The notes: generated from the letters alone by a model not told the origin. A stretch of DNA of 64,000 bases from Candidatus Edwardsbacteria bacterium (GCA_031082425.1 JAVHLB010000002.1:62001-126000); one strand, 5' to 3'. Counted from the first letter of the stretch, positions 49,225 through 58,975 are shown. Numbers and translations are program-made.

Positions 49225-50532
49225 TTATCCTTTCAATCGGTTGGGATACAGGGGAAATTGCCGGCACAGCTCCCTGATCTCGCCGGATACCTCTTTGATC
49301 TTGCTCTCGTTTCCGGTATGGGACAGCACCCGGTCGATCATCCCGGCCACGGTCTTCATCTCGCCCTGCTTCATGCCCCGGGTGGTCAGGGCCGCGGTGC
49401 CCATCCGGAACCCGGAGGTCACGAAGGGGCTGCGGGTGTCGAACGGCACCATGTTCTTGTTGACGGTGATCCCGGCGGCGTGCAGGGCGTTCTCGGCCTC
49501 CTTGCCGGTGATGGTCTTGTTGCTCAGGTCGATCAGCATCAGGTGGTTGTCGGTGCCGCCGGAGACTATCTGATATCCCCTCTCCACCAGGCTGGCGGCC
49601 AAAGCCCGGGCGTTGTCTATCACCTGCTGGGCGTAGAGCTTGAAGGACGGGTCCAGGGCCTCCTTGAAGGCCACCGCCTTGGCGGCGATGACGTGCATCA
49701 GCGGGCCGCCCTGGATGCCGGGCATCACCGTGCTGTCCATCACCTCGGACATCATCTTGAGCCGCTCGCCGGCCTTTACTTTTATCTTGATCCCGAAGGG
49801 GTTCTCGCTGTCTTTTCCGATCAGCACCATCCCGCCCCGCGGGCCGCGCAGGGTCTTGTGGGTGGTGGTGGTCACCACGTGACAGTGGGGGATGGGCGAG
49901 GGGTGCAGCCCGGCGGCGATCAGGCCGGCCGGATGGGCCACATCGGCGAACAGGAAGGCCCCCACCTGGTCGGCGATCTCCCGGAACTTGGCGAAATCGT
50001 AGTGCCGGCTGTAGGCCGAGGCCCCCACGATGATCATCCTGGGCTTGTGCTCCCGGGCCTTTTTGGCCACATCATCCATGTCGATGTACCCGGTCTCCTT
50101 TTTGACCCCGTAGGAGAATATCTGATACATCTTACCCGAGAAGGAGACCGGCGAGCCGTGGGTCAAATGCCCGCCATGGGCCAGGTCCATCCCCAGCACC
50201 GTGTCGCCCGGCTGGCAGTAGGTAAAATAGACCGCCTGGTTGGCGGTGGAGCCGGAATGGGGCTGGACGTTGGCGTACTCGCAGTCGAACAGCTTCTTGG
50301 CCCGGTCCCGGGCCAGGTTCTCGGCCACGTCCACGAACTCGCAGCCCCCGTAGTAGCGCTTGCCGGGATAGCCCTCGGCGTACTTGTTGGTCATCACCGA
50401 GCCCTGGGCCTCCATCACTTCTTCGGAGACGAAATTCTCCGAGGCGATCAGCTCCAGGCCGTATTCCTGGCGCCCGGTCTCGTCGATGATGGATTGAAAG
50501 ATCTCGGGGTCTTTGGTCTTAAGATCGCTCAT
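49225..50532 (-). CDS. glyA: Serine hydroxymethyltransferase
   Basis: Interconverts serine and glycine with tetrahydrofolate, the main source of one-carbon units. 435 residues. The PLP lysine is in VVTTTTHKTLRGPRGG (about 234); other signatures are NKYAEGYPGKRYYGG, QPHSGSTANQAVYF and FADVAHPAGLIAAG. AGGAG lies 8 bases before the ATG. It is 35 bp after the LVIVD-repeat gene. With folK in the same run it links to folate metabolism. Confidence 0.97.
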   Translation of the reverse strand: MSDLKTKDPEIFQSIIDETGRQEYGLELIASENFVSEEVMEAQGSVMTNKYAEGYPGKRYYGGCEFVDVAENLARDRAKKLFDCEYANVQPHSGSTANQAVYFTYCQPGDTVLGMDLAHGGHLTHGSPVSFSGKMYQIFSYGVKKETGYIDMDDVAKKAREHKPRMIIVGASAYSRHYDFAKFREIADQVGAFLFADVAHPAGLIAAGLHPSPIPHCHVVTTTTHKTLRGPRGGMVLIGKDSENPFGIKIKVKAGERLKMMSEVMDSTVMPGIQGGPLMHVIAAKAVAFKEALDPSFKLYAQQVIDNARALAASLVERGYQIVSGGTDNHLMLIDLSNKTITGKEAENALHAAGITVNKNMVPFDTRSPFVTSGFRMGTAALTTRGMKQGEMKTVAGMIDRVLSHTGNESKIKEVSGEIRELCRQFPLYPNRLKG

Positions 50533-50567
50533 TAAAAAATACTCCTGTGTATATTATATTTTATTAG

Positions 50568-53500
50568 TTATTTTACAATAATAATTTTGGCAGTGGCCGC
50601 CTGCTCCCCGGACTGGAGGCGCACCAGATAAACCCCGCTGGATACCCTTCGGTTGCCGGCATTGCGTCCATCCCACTTCATCTGGTAACTGCCCGGCTGC
50701 TTGTTCTCGTGTATCAAATTCCTGACTTCCTGGCCTATCAGGTTGTAGACCTTCAAAGAAACCCGTCCGCTCTGCGGGAGAGCGTATTCAATTGTATTGC
50801 TGTGAACCCGCAGCTTTAAATTTTGAATTATTAATTCTGAATTCTGAATTTGGTCATTAGTCACCCCGGCCGGGCCGTAGCCCTGGTAAATTCTAAGGCC
50901 GTAATTACCGTCCGCCACATAAGCTAAACTATCTGCCACAAAAAGGCCATAAGATGTGCCTGGTGTATTATAGTAGCCTGCCGGAGAAGGGCTGGACGGA
51001 TCACCTATGTTGATAACCCGGAAACCAGAACTAGAATCAGCCACATACGCGTTCTGGCGGGAAACAAACACATCCAAAGCGGTCCCGGGTGTGTCATAGT
51101 ACCCGGCTTGAACAGGGATCACTGGATCGCTGACGTTTATTACCCGAAGCCCGGAAAGGCCGTCCGCCACATAGGCATAGTCGCCGATGACCTTGACCCC
51201 CTTGGCGTTTCCAGGCGTGTCATAATACCCGACCTCGTCCGGGGCTGATGGATCAATGATATTGATGATGCGCAAACCGTTGGCGCCATCAGCCACATAA
51301 GCATGATTTCCCGAAACTGCCACGCCGCATGACAGCCCCGGAGTGTCATAAAAACCGGTTTCCGCCGGGCTGGCCGGATTGCTGACGTTGATTATCCTCA
51401 ATCCACTCCCGTAGTCGGCCACGTAAGCGTAATTGCCTTCAACCACCACATCATATGTGGCCCCGGGAGTGCTGAATACACCGGCCTGGACCGGGCTGGC
51501 TGGGTTGCCTACATTGATTATCCGCAAGCCGTTTGTATCCTCCGCCACGTAGGCATAATTGCCCGACACCGCCACTCCATAGGCGTGTCCCGGAGTGTTG
51601 AAATAGCCGGCCTCGATGGGTTCGGCGGGATCGGTAATATCTATTATCCGCAGCCCAATGGTATCGTCGGCCACATAGGCATAATTCCCGCTCACCGCCA
51701 CATCCCGGGCCTTTGTACAGCTGGCAATCGGCTGATATTGCCCGGCCAGCGCCGGGGTGCCGGGAAAAACAAAATTGATGACACGCAAGCCGGAACTGCT
51801 GTCGGCCACGTAGGCATAGTTGCCGGATACTGCCAGATCATAGGCTCGGCCTGGCGTATCGCAATAAAACGCTTCCGTTGGGCTTGAAGGTGTGCTTACT
51901 TTGATGATCCGCAGGCCCTGTCCTCCGTCGGCCACATAGGCATACCCGCCGGATACCTTAACCCCGTTGGCCGAACCAGCAGTATTAAAGGTTCCTGTCA
52001 AACTGGGGCTGGCGATGCTGCTGACGCTCACTATTGCCAGCCCGGCACCGCCGTCGGCCACATAGACATAATTGAGAAGATATGCCACATCAAGAGCATC
52101 TCCGGCGGTATCATAACTTCCGGCTAATACCGGGTTGGCAGGATCTAATATGTTTACAGCGACCATACCGGAAGGTCCGTCGGCCACATAGGCGTACTTG
52201 CCGGAGACCACCACTTTATAACAATTGCCTGAGGTATTGTAACTTCCAACTTCGTACAGGCTGTCCGGGTCATTTACATTTATTATCCTCAGTCCGGCGC
52301 TGCCATCCGCCACATAGGCAAAACTGTCGATCACGGCCACGCCCCGGGCAATACCCGGCGTGTCGTATGAACCGGCTTCATTTGGATTGGTGGGATCGCT
52401 GATATCGATCACCCTCAAGCCTGAACCGTAATCGGCCACGTAGGCATAATTGCCGGAGACGACCACATCGCTGGCCATACCCGGGGTATTTAAAGTACCG
52501 ATCTCGTTGGGGCTGGCAGGATCACTAATGTCAATTATGCGCAACCCGGCGCTGTCATCCGCCACTACGGCATTATTGCCGGATAGAGCCACGCCATAGG
52601 CATTTCCCGGTGTGTCATAATATCCGGCCGGAGCAGGCAAGATGCCATTATTGCATTTTATCACCTTAAGACCCAATGCCCCGGCAGCCACATAAGCGTA
52701 ATCACCCAACACCGCTATGTCAGATCCCGTTATGCTGTACTGTCCGGTTAGGATGGGGTTGGTTGGATCTTGGATGCTGAAAATCCTTAAACCGCCCGCA
52801 AAATACGCATGCTCGCCGGATAATGTGACCGGCGCCCCTGCGGCTTGTTCGTAAATAGCTGTTTGGGCTGGTGCTGAAGGCGTACTGATCCTTATTATCC
52901 TGAAATCGTATAACGTCTTGAAAATACAGTAATCACCGTAAACAGAAACCCTATAACCTTCATTCCCTATCCCTGTTATCCCCGTGTTACCCACTTTAAG
53001 GGGGCTTGCCGGGACAGTCGCATCAACCACAAACATTCCGGTAGCGCCGGCAAGATATACATAATTCCCGGCCGCATCCAGGTCCGCGCAGTCATATCCG
53101 GGTCCGTCGCCGCCATAATATGTGCCGACGCTGTCTGGATTGGCAGGATCGGTTATATCGTGAACTATAAATCCATTGGCAGATAAGCTATATACATAAT
53201 TGCCTGACGTTGCAATTACTCGTGACTTCCATGGGATAGTGCCGGTCAGCGTGGGATTCACCGGGTCACTGGCATTAATTATGCTGGTTCCGTAACCCGA
53301 TGGGTCAAGCGTATATTGTGCTTGTGCAACGAGTATATTGTTGCCTGATACTTCGATATCGCTTATATTCCCCTGTACTGAAAACCCGCTCACAAAGACA
53401 GGAGAAGCCGGATCATTTATATTGAGGAGAATTACTTGCATGCCGCAACCGATCACAACATAATCGTTTCCGCCGATGTTGGCAACTGCCACAGCCTGGC

Positions 53501-53615
53501 AATTCCCGCTGGAAAGGTAGCTGCCCACCGTTCGCACGTTGGAACTGTCCTGGGCGGCCGCCAGGCCCCACAAACCCAGCAACAGAACCGACCCAACCAG
53601 CATTTTTTTGAACAT
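50568..53615 (-). CDS. Giant secreted LVIVD-repeat (beta-propeller-like) protein A
   Basis: 1015 residues. Signal peptide 1-22 (MFKKMLVGSVLLLGLWGLAAAQ). About 20 repeats of around 42 residues follow, each like YDTPGxAxGVAVSGNYAYVADG followed by GLRIIDISDP, which is the LVIVD pattern; such repeats form beta-propellers. The last 80-90 residues are a FlgD/T9SS-like tail with PQSGRVSLKVYNLIGQEVRN, MKWDGRNAGNRRVSSGVYLV and QAATAKIIIVK. The linker NDQIQNSELIIQNL is written by an AATTCTGAATTCTGAATT run (50821-50860). Surface adhesion or binding is probable from the architecture; no enzyme motif is visible. A paralogue lies 21 bp upstream. Confidence 0.85.
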   Translation of the reverse strand: MFKKMLVGSVLLLGLWGLAAAQDSSNVRTVGSYLSSGNCQAVAVANIGGNDYVVIGCGMQVILLNINDPASPVFVSGFSVQGNISDIEVSGNNILVAQAQYTLDPSGYGTSIINASDPVNPTLTGTIPWKSRVIATSGNYVYSLSANGFIVHDITDPANPDSVGTYYGGDGPGYDCADLDAAGNYVYLAGATGMFVVDATVPASPLKVGNTGITGIGNEGYRVSVYGDYCIFKTLYDFRIIRISTPSAPAQTAIYEQAAGAPVTLSGEHAYFAGGLRIFSIQDPTNPILTGQYSITGSDIAVLGDYAYVAAGALGLKVIKCNNGILPAPAGYYDTPGNAYGVALSGNNAVVADDSAGLRIIDISDPASPNEIGTLNTPGMASDVVVSGNYAYVADYGSGLRVIDISDPTNPNEAGSYDTPGIARGVAVIDSFAYVADGSAGLRIINVNDPDSLYEVGSYNTSGNCYKVVVSGKYAYVADGPSGMVAVNILDPANPVLAGSYDTAGDALDVAYLLNYVYVADGGAGLAIVSVSSIASPSLTGTFNTAGSANGVKVSGGYAYVADGGQGLRIIKVSTPSSPTEAFYCDTPGRAYDLAVSGNYAYVADSSSGLRVINFVFPGTPALAGQYQPIASCTKARDVAVSGNYAYVADDTIGLRIIDITDPAEPIEAGYFNTPGHAYGVAVSGNYAYVAEDTNGLRIINVGNPASPVQAGVFSTPGATYDVVVEGNYAYVADYGSGLRIINVSNPASPAETGFYDTPGLSCGVAVSGNHAYVADGANGLRIINIIDPSAPDEVGYYDTPGNAKGVKVIGDYAYVADGLSGLRVINVSDPVIPVQAGYYDTPGTALDVFVSRQNAYVADSSSGFRVINIGDPSSPSPAGYYNTPGTSYGLFVADSLAYVADGNYGLRIYQGYGPAGVTNDQIQNSELIIQNLKLRVHSNTIEYALPQSGRVSLKVYNLIGQEVRNLIHENKQPGSYQMKWDGRNAGNRRVSSGVYLVRLQSGEQAATAKIIIVK

Positions 53616-53636
53616 GGCCGCCTCTTAAATAATCGT

Positions 53637-56600
53637 TTACCGCACCACCACCATTTTGGCAGTAGCCGCCTGCTCCCCGGCCTGGAGGCGCACCAGATAA
53701 ACCCCGCTGGATACCCTGCGGTTGCCGGCATTGCGCCCGTCCCACTTGATCTGGTAACTGCCCTGCTGTTTGTTATCGTGCATTAGATTCCGCACCTCCT
53801 GCCCCAGCAGGTTGTATACCTTCAAAGTAGCCCGTCCGCTTTGCGGGAGAGCGTATTTTATGGTATTTCCGTGAACCCGCAACGCTAAATTCTGAATTAA
53901 TAATTCTGAATTCTGAATTTGGTCATTAGTCACCCCGGCCGGACCGTAGCCCTGCAGTATCCTAAGGCCAAACTTATTTCCGGCCAAATAAATATAATCA
54001 TTAACAGCCACGACTTCCTCGGATGGGAATGGGGGGATAAAATAACCGACTTCAGTCGGAGCAGCGGGGTTGCTGATGTTTATTACCCGAAGACCCGAAG
54101 CACTATCGGAAACGTAAACATTATTCCTTGATACCGCAACATTAATGGCATTGCCGGGGGTATCGTATGAACCAACCCCGATCGGAGCGGCGGGATTGCT
54201 GATATCAATCATCCGCAGGCCAGACGTTCCATCAGCCACAAAAGCGTAATTGCCGGATACCGTCACATCCTTGGCCAGACCCGGGGTGTCAAAATAACCT
54301 ACCTCACTGGTGCTGGCGGGATCGCTGACGTCAATTATCCTTAATCCTGCATCCCAATCAGCAATATAGACATAATTACCGGCCACCGCTACGTCAGCAG
54401 CCAAACTTGGCGTTATATACTCGCCAACTTTCACCGGATTAGTTGGATTGGTTATATCGATTATTTGCAGGCAACCGTTCCAATCTGCCAGGTAGGCATA
54501 GCTCCCGGAAACGGCAACGCCCCGGGCAGAGCCGGAGGAATTATAGGTGCTGACCAAAACCGGCAGAAAGGGCATGCTGATGTCAAAAATACACAGGCCT
54601 ATATCCCAATTGGCCAAATAGGCATAATTACCGGAAACAGCGATATTATCAGAAGAGGCGTTTATGGTATCAAAAGCTCCCACCCAGGCCGGATTTGCAG
54701 GGTCGCTTACATTGATAACGCAAAACCTGTCCTTCCAGGTCACGTAGGCATAACCGCCATCTACCGCCAGCCCCCGGCAGTCATATCCGTCGTAAGGATG
54801 CGTCGGCGGGATTTCATATTGCCCGGATAATGTCGGCGTTTGGCTTTGCGTGACTCTGAGCTTGACTATGTGCAATCCATCCCCGCTATCGGCCAGGTAG
54901 GCATAATCATTTAGAATTGCCAGGCCTGAAGCATAGGCTGTGGTATCGGTGAAATAGAACACCGTTGGGTTGGAGGGATTGCTGATATTTATGACCCGTA
55001 GCCCCCCGTCGCCGTCGGCCACATAGGCGTAGCTGCCATCTACCATCACATCATTGGCTGACCCTGGCGTATCCAGGTTGCCGGCCAGGGTGGGGCTGGC
55101 CGGGTTGCTTATATTTATCACCTGCAGTCCATAATATTCATCCGCTACATAGGCATAACTACCCGAAACCGCCACGCTGCGGGCGCTTCCGGCGGTATTA
55201 TAGCTTCCCGCCTGTATCGGGTTGGCTGGGTCGGTAAGGTTGATTATTACCAACCCCGAGGCGCCATCCGCCACATAGGCATAATTGCCCGATACTGTCA
55301 CATTGAATCCGTCTCCGGGGGTATTGATGCTTCCGGTCCCGACCGGGTTTGAGGGGTCGGTTATATCAATGATCCGCAGGCCGGCGCTGCCGTCCGCCAC
55401 ATAAGCATAATTCCCGGAAACAGCCACGCCCAGTGCCGCGCCGGGCGTGTCATAAAAGCCGACCTCTACCGGGCTGCCGGGATCGCTGACGTTCATTATC
55501 CGCAGGCCGTAGCCGTATTCCACGATGTAGGCCAGGCTGTCCGACACGGCAACATCATAGGCGTTGCCCGGGGTGTTGATGAAACCAACCTCGCTGAAGT
55601 TTGCCGTATCGCTGACATCTATTATCCTTATGCCGGAAGTGTCATCGGCCACATAGGCATAATTGCCGGAGACGGCCACATTGCGGGCGTTACCCGGTGT
55701 GTCATACGGCCATATTTCGTCGGTAGGGGCCGGGGTATTATTGCACTTTATAACATACATACCATTAACACCTGCCGTATAAGCATATCCATCGGTTGCC
55801 GTAACGCAGCGTACTTGCCCGACTCCGCTGTATACTCCTATTCGTGTTACATTTGCCGGATTGCTAATATCGTATATATTCAAATAATCCAACTCGAAAG
55901 CCGAGCCCAATCCCGTAAGGTATGCATAATTACCCGATAGCGAAATCGCCCAAGGGTATCCCGATGCCTTGCTGGAGTCTACAAAAACCGGATTTGAATG
56001 GTTGCTGACATTTAGCACAAAGATATAACCCATTCCGTCAATATAGGCATAATTATCTTGAACAGCAACAGCAAAACAAGTACCAGCAGCCGTATAACTG
56101 CCGGTATTGGCCGGACTGGCCGGGTTGCTGACATCAAAGATCTGCAAACCATTTGAGCCGTCCGCCACATAGGCATAACTGCCTGAAACTGCCAGGGCAT
56201 AACTGGTCCCTGATGTATTGTAGTATCCGGCTTCGAGGGGGGATGCCGGGTTGCTGATGTCTATGATACGCAAACCGGAAGACCCATCCGCCACATAGGC
56301 GTAATTACCTGATACCGCCACACCATAGGCCGTTCCCGGAGTGTCATATGACCCGGTCAGCAAGGGATTGGTCGGATCAGTCATATCAATTATAACAAAA
56401 CCGGCCATGTTGTCCGCCACAAATATGTAATTGCCTGATATGGTCAAACCCATTACCGTACCCGAGGTGGATCTTTCCCCCACCTTGACCGGTGCGGTTT
56501 TATTGCTTACATTGATGATCATCACCCGGTTGGCATTGCCGATGACAGCATAATCAATGCTGTCTTTTTGGGTATATGCCACCGCACGGCACGGGCCGGT

Positions 56601-56702
56601 GGTAAAATATCCCACCATTTGCACGTTGGAACTGTCCTGGGCGGCCGCCAGGCCGCACAGGCCCAGCAACAGAACCGACCCAACCAGCATTCTTTTGAAC
56701 AT
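53637..56702 (-). CDS. Giant secreted LVIVD-repeat (beta-propeller-like) protein B
   Basis: 1021 residues, paralogue of the next gene, with almost the same signal peptide (MFKRMLVGSVLLLGLCGLAAAQ), about 20 LVIVD repeats and a nearly identical FlgD/T9SS-like tail. The repeat region has diverged: fewer repeats match at equal positions and some are irregular (about residues 630-700). The tail linker NDQIQNSELLIQNL is again written by a repeated AATTCTGAATTCTGAATT word (53889-53930). It lies 17 bp after the thioredoxin-like gene. The tail suggests export by a type IX-like route, though no por/spr gene is in the window. Confidence 0.85.
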   Translation of the reverse strand: MFKRMLVGSVLLLGLCGLAAAQDSSNVQMVGYFTTGPCRAVAYTQKDSIDYAVIGNANRVMIINVSNKTAPVKVGERSTSGTVMGLTISGNYIFVADNMAGFVIIDMTDPTNPLLTGSYDTPGTAYGVAVSGNYAYVADGSSGLRIIDISNPASPLEAGYYNTSGTSYALAVSGSYAYVADGSNGLQIFDVSNPASPANTGSYTAAGTCFAVAVQDNYAYIDGMGYIFVLNVSNHSNPVFVDSSKASGYPWAISLSGNYAYLTGLGSAFELDYLNIYDISNPANVTRIGVYSGVGQVRCVTATDGYAYTAGVNGMYVIKCNNTPAPTDEIWPYDTPGNARNVAVSGNYAYVADDTSGIRIIDVSDTANFSEVGFINTPGNAYDVAVSDSLAYIVEYGYGLRIMNVSDPGSPVEVGFYDTPGAALGVAVSGNYAYVADGSAGLRIIDITDPSNPVGTGSINTPGDGFNVTVSGNYAYVADGASGLVIINLTDPANPIQAGSYNTAGSARSVAVSGSYAYVADEYYGLQVINISNPASPTLAGNLDTPGSANDVMVDGSYAYVADGDGGLRVINISNPSNPTVFYFTDTTAYASGLAILNDYAYLADSGDGLHIVKLRVTQSQTPTLSGQYEIPPTHPYDGYDCRGLAVDGGYAYVTWKDRFCVINVSDPANPAWVGAFDTINASSDNIAVSGNYAYLANWDIGLCIFDISMPFLPVLVSTYNSSGSARGVAVSGSYAYLADWNGCLQIIDITNPTNPVKVGEYITPSLAADVAVAGNYVYIADWDAGLRIIDVSDPASTSEVGYFDTPGLAKDVTVSGNYAFVADGTSGLRMIDISNPAAPIGVGSYDTPGNAINVAVSRNNVYVSDSASGLRVINISNPAAPTEVGYFIPPFPSEEVVAVNDYIYLAGNKFGLRILQGYGPAGVTNDQIQNSELLIQNLALRVHGNTIKYALPQSGRATLKVYNLLGQEVRNLMHDNKQQGSYQIKWDGRNAGNRRVSSGVYLVRLQAGEQAATAKMVVVR

Positions 56703-56719
56703 GGCTCCCTTTCAGATCA

Positions 56720-57367
56720 CTACTTTTTGGGGCTCTTCTTTTTAATGACCGGTGTAGCTGTCACCTTTACGGTATCGATTATGCTTGAGTCCGGCCGGAC
56801 CGCCGCATGGCCGGAATTCCCTGCCTGGCCCATGCCCAGCAGCGAATGGATCTTCATCCTGATGCTGTCGCCGTAGGCCGGGACGAACCCGGTGTGGTAT
56901 TCTTTGAGTATGCCGTCCTTGTCTATCATCACCAGGGTGGGCAGTTCCTTGACCTGGTATTTCTTGGAGGCCACCTCGTACTGGTCCATCAGCACCGGCA
57001 GGGAGACCACGTTGTTGAAGACGTAATTCTCCACGGTGTCGCGGGACTGCCCGACGTTGACCAGGTAGAACTTTACCGGAAACCCGGCCATCTCCGAGGC
57101 CAATTGCTGGAGCACCGGGATCTCGGTCTTGCAGTTCTTGCACCAGGAGGTAAAAAAACTGAGGACCACCGCTTCCCGTTCCTGCTTGTGGCGCGGCCCC
57201 CGGACCTGCCCGCAATGGTCCCGCAGGTAGAAATCCTTTCCGTCCAGCGTTTTCAGGACCACGATCGGGGCCGGCTGGCCGCACAGGCCGGGGTCGGCCG
57301 TCCCGGCCGGCAGGGACGATGCCATGATAACCGTCAATAAAAGACCGCAGGCTGCAATGCGCGTCAT
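56720..57367 (-). CDS. TlpA-like periplasmic thioredoxin-fold protein
   Basis: 215 residues from ATG 57367, which overlaps the rpiB stop (ATGA 57364-57367). Signal peptide about 1-24, then a thioredoxin fold with FFTSWCKNCKTEIPVL (WCxxC, about residue 76) and the cis-Pro segment KELPTLVMIDKDG. It is of the TlpA/ResA type, used for cytochrome c maturation or disulfide reduction. The C-terminal tail (GNSGHAAVRPDSSIIDTVKV, ending KKKSPKK) is basic and low-complexity. It lies directly before the LVIVD genes, which have few cysteines, so a joint role is unproven. Confidence 0.88.
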   Translation of the reverse strand: MTRIAACGLLLTVIMASSLPAGTADPGLCGQPAPIVVLKTLDGKDFYLRDHCGQVRGPRHKQEREAVVLSFFTSWCKNCKTEIPVLQQLASEMAGFPVKFYLVNVGQSRDTVENYVFNNVVSLPVLMDQYEVASKKYQVKELPTLVMIDKDGILKEYHTGFVPAYGDSIRMKIHSLLGMGQAGNSGHAAVRPDSSIIDTVKVTATPVIKKKSPKK

Positions 57368-57813
57368 TTGGAATGATCCTCCTCGTATTTTGTGATCTTG
57401 TCCAGGCGTCGCTGGTGGCGGCCCCCCTCGTACTCGGTCTCCAGCCACACCTTGACCATCTTGGGGACCATCTGGAGGTCCACGAAATCGGCCGGCAGCA
57501 CCAGGATGTTGGCGTTGTTGTGCTGGCGCGACAGCCGGGCCATATCGGGGGTGAGGGCCAGCGCCGCCCGGATGCCCTTGACCTTGTTGGCCGCCATGGC
57601 CATGCCGTTGCCGGTGCTGCATATCAGGATGCCCTTGTCGGCCTGGCCGCTGGCCACCGCTTGGGCCACCGGGAAGGCGTGATCGGGAAAATCGCACGAT
57701 TCCGCGCTCTTGGTGCCCAAATCGGAGAACTCTATATTATCGGGGGAAAAGGTGCTCTTGATCTGTTCCTTCAAGAGATAGCCCCGATGGTCGGACCCGA
57801 TGGCAACTTTCAT
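57364..57813 (-). CDS. rpiB: Ribose-5-phosphate isomerase B
   Basis: Interconverts ribose 5-phosphate and ribulose 5-phosphate. 149 residues with IGSDHRGYLLKEQI at the N-terminus, the catalytic Cys in GILICSTGNGMAMAANKV (about residue 66) and the ARLSRQHNNANILVLP segment. First gene of a long, tightly packed minus-strand run that continues through glyA to nikR. The 213-bp spacer upstream contains nested inverted repeats. Confidence 0.95.
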   Translation of the reverse strand: MKVAIGSDHRGYLLKEQIKSTFSPDNIEFSDLGTKSAESCDFPDHAFPVAQAVASGQADKGILICSTGNGMAMAANKVKGIRAALALTPDMARLSRQHNNANILVLPADFVDLQMVPKMVKVWLETEYEGGRHQRRLDKITKYEEDHSK

Positions 57814-57863
57814 ATAAACGCCTTCTTTAGATTAACAATAAATTATCGCTGCTGCATTGTCAA

Positions 57864-57977
57864 GGGAATGTTTAAAAACGTCCGACTGAGCGGCAGACAG
57901 TGCTTGAGAAGTTGCGCAAGGCTGCCAAACAATGTTTGAACTGTTTGAAACCGTTTCAAACGATTTAAACATTGCCC
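57864..57977. repeat. Nested inverted-repeat element upstream of rpiB
   Basis: Outer arms AATGTTTAAA (57867-57876) and TTTAAACATT (57964-57973), flanked by GGG and CCC, enclose a perfect inner palindrome GTTTGAAAC-C-GTTTCAAAC (57943-57961). No gene overlaps it. It could be a MITE-like relic or an operator region; I cannot tell. Confidence 0.5.
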
Positions 57978-58026
57978 TGCTTTTATCATTGCTTCTCCAA
58001 CGCCCCGGAGCATTGCTTCATGCGGA

Positions 58027-58932
58027 TCATTTGGCCATCAGCACCGAAAGGATTATCGACATGAACTTGGTGTCGTCGGAGTCGGTGCGCGAGGTCAGGA
58101 CCACCGGAGCGCTGGTGCCGATCACCATGGCCGCCAGTTCGGCCTTGGCCAGCTGGGTCAGGGTCTTGTACAGGATGTTGCCGGCCTGGATATCGGGGGT
58201 CAGCAGAATATCGGCATACCCGGCCACCGGGGATTTAAGCCCCTTGCCGGCCGCGCACTCCGGGCTGACCGCCGCGTCCATGGACAGCGGGCCGTCCACT
58301 ATGCAGCCCTTGATCTGGCCCCGGTCGGCCATCTTGGCCAGCTGGGCCGCCTCCAGGCTGCAGGGCCATTTGGGATTGACCTTCTCGGTGGCCGTCAGCA
58401 CCGCCACCTTGGGGGTTTCGACCCCCAATTTTTTGGCCACCGCCACGGCGTGGTTGATCATGTCCACCTTCTGGCCGAAATCAGGATACGGTATCTGGGC
58501 GGCGTCGGTAAGTATCAGCAGACGGGGGTAGTTGGGTACCTCGAACACTGCCACGTGGGAGACCGTGGCCCCGGTGGTCAGGCCGGTTTCCTTGTTCAGG
58601 TAGGCCCGGGCGTAGATCGCAGTGTCTATCAGCCCCTTCATCAGCACGTCGGCCTCCCCATTCTTGACCATCTCCACCGCCTGGGTGGCCGCTTTTTTAT
58701 AATCGGTCTGGTCGATCAGGGTGAATATCCTGGGATCGATGTTGTTCTCTTTGGCCAAAGCCTCGGTCTTCTTCCGGTCGCCGATCAGGATGGCCTGAGC
58801 CAGCTTCTGGTTGACCGCCCGGGCCAGGGCCCCGATGATGTCCGGGTCCTGCCCGCAGGCCACCGCCACTTTCTTGAGGGGTCCGCCTTTTACCAGTTCC
58901 GCCATCTGCTTCAATGATGTCACTTGTGCCAC
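58027..58932 (-). CDS. Phosphate acetyl/butyryltransferase family protein, paralogue 1
   Basis: 301 residues. Transfers an acyl group between CoA and phosphate. Signatures: VAVACGQDPDIIGAL, LMKGLIDTAIYARAYL, LLILTDAAQIPYPDF, and ADRGQIKGCIVDGPLSMDAAVS, then ADILLTPDIQAGNILYKTL (in parts: VDGPLSMDAA, LLTPDIQAGN). The start is GTG 58932 with GGAGAG eight bases upstream. It is 43 bp after the diguanylate cyclase. It is more diverged than paralogue 2, so its acyl preference (butyryl or other) is less certain. Confidence 0.88.
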   Translation of the reverse strand: MAQVTSLKQMAELVKGGPLKKVAVACGQDPDIIGALARAVNQKLAQAILIGDRKKTEALAKENNIDPRIFTLIDQTDYKKAATQAVEMVKNGEADVLMKGLIDTAIYARAYLNKETGLTTGATVSHVAVFEVPNYPRLLILTDAAQIPYPDFGQKVDMINHAVAVAKKLGVETPKVAVLTATEKVNPKWPCSLEAAQLAKMADRGQIKGCIVDGPLSMDAAVSPECAAGKGLKSPVAGYADILLTPDIQAGNILYKTLTQLAKAELAAMVIGTSAPVVLTSRTDSDDTKFMSIILSVLMAK

Positions 58933-58975
58933 TTTTTACTCTCCGATTTTTATATTTTATGTATTTTGGTTGTTT

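Noticed and set aside
50568..56702. Possible CRISPR-like periodicity
   Set aside because: The period of about 126 bases comes from 42-residue protein repeats in open frames, without conserved short repeats and unique spacers.
57368..57697. N-terminal extension of the thioredoxin-like protein
   Set aside because: Lies inside rpiB in another frame; ATG 57367 starts a proper signal peptide.
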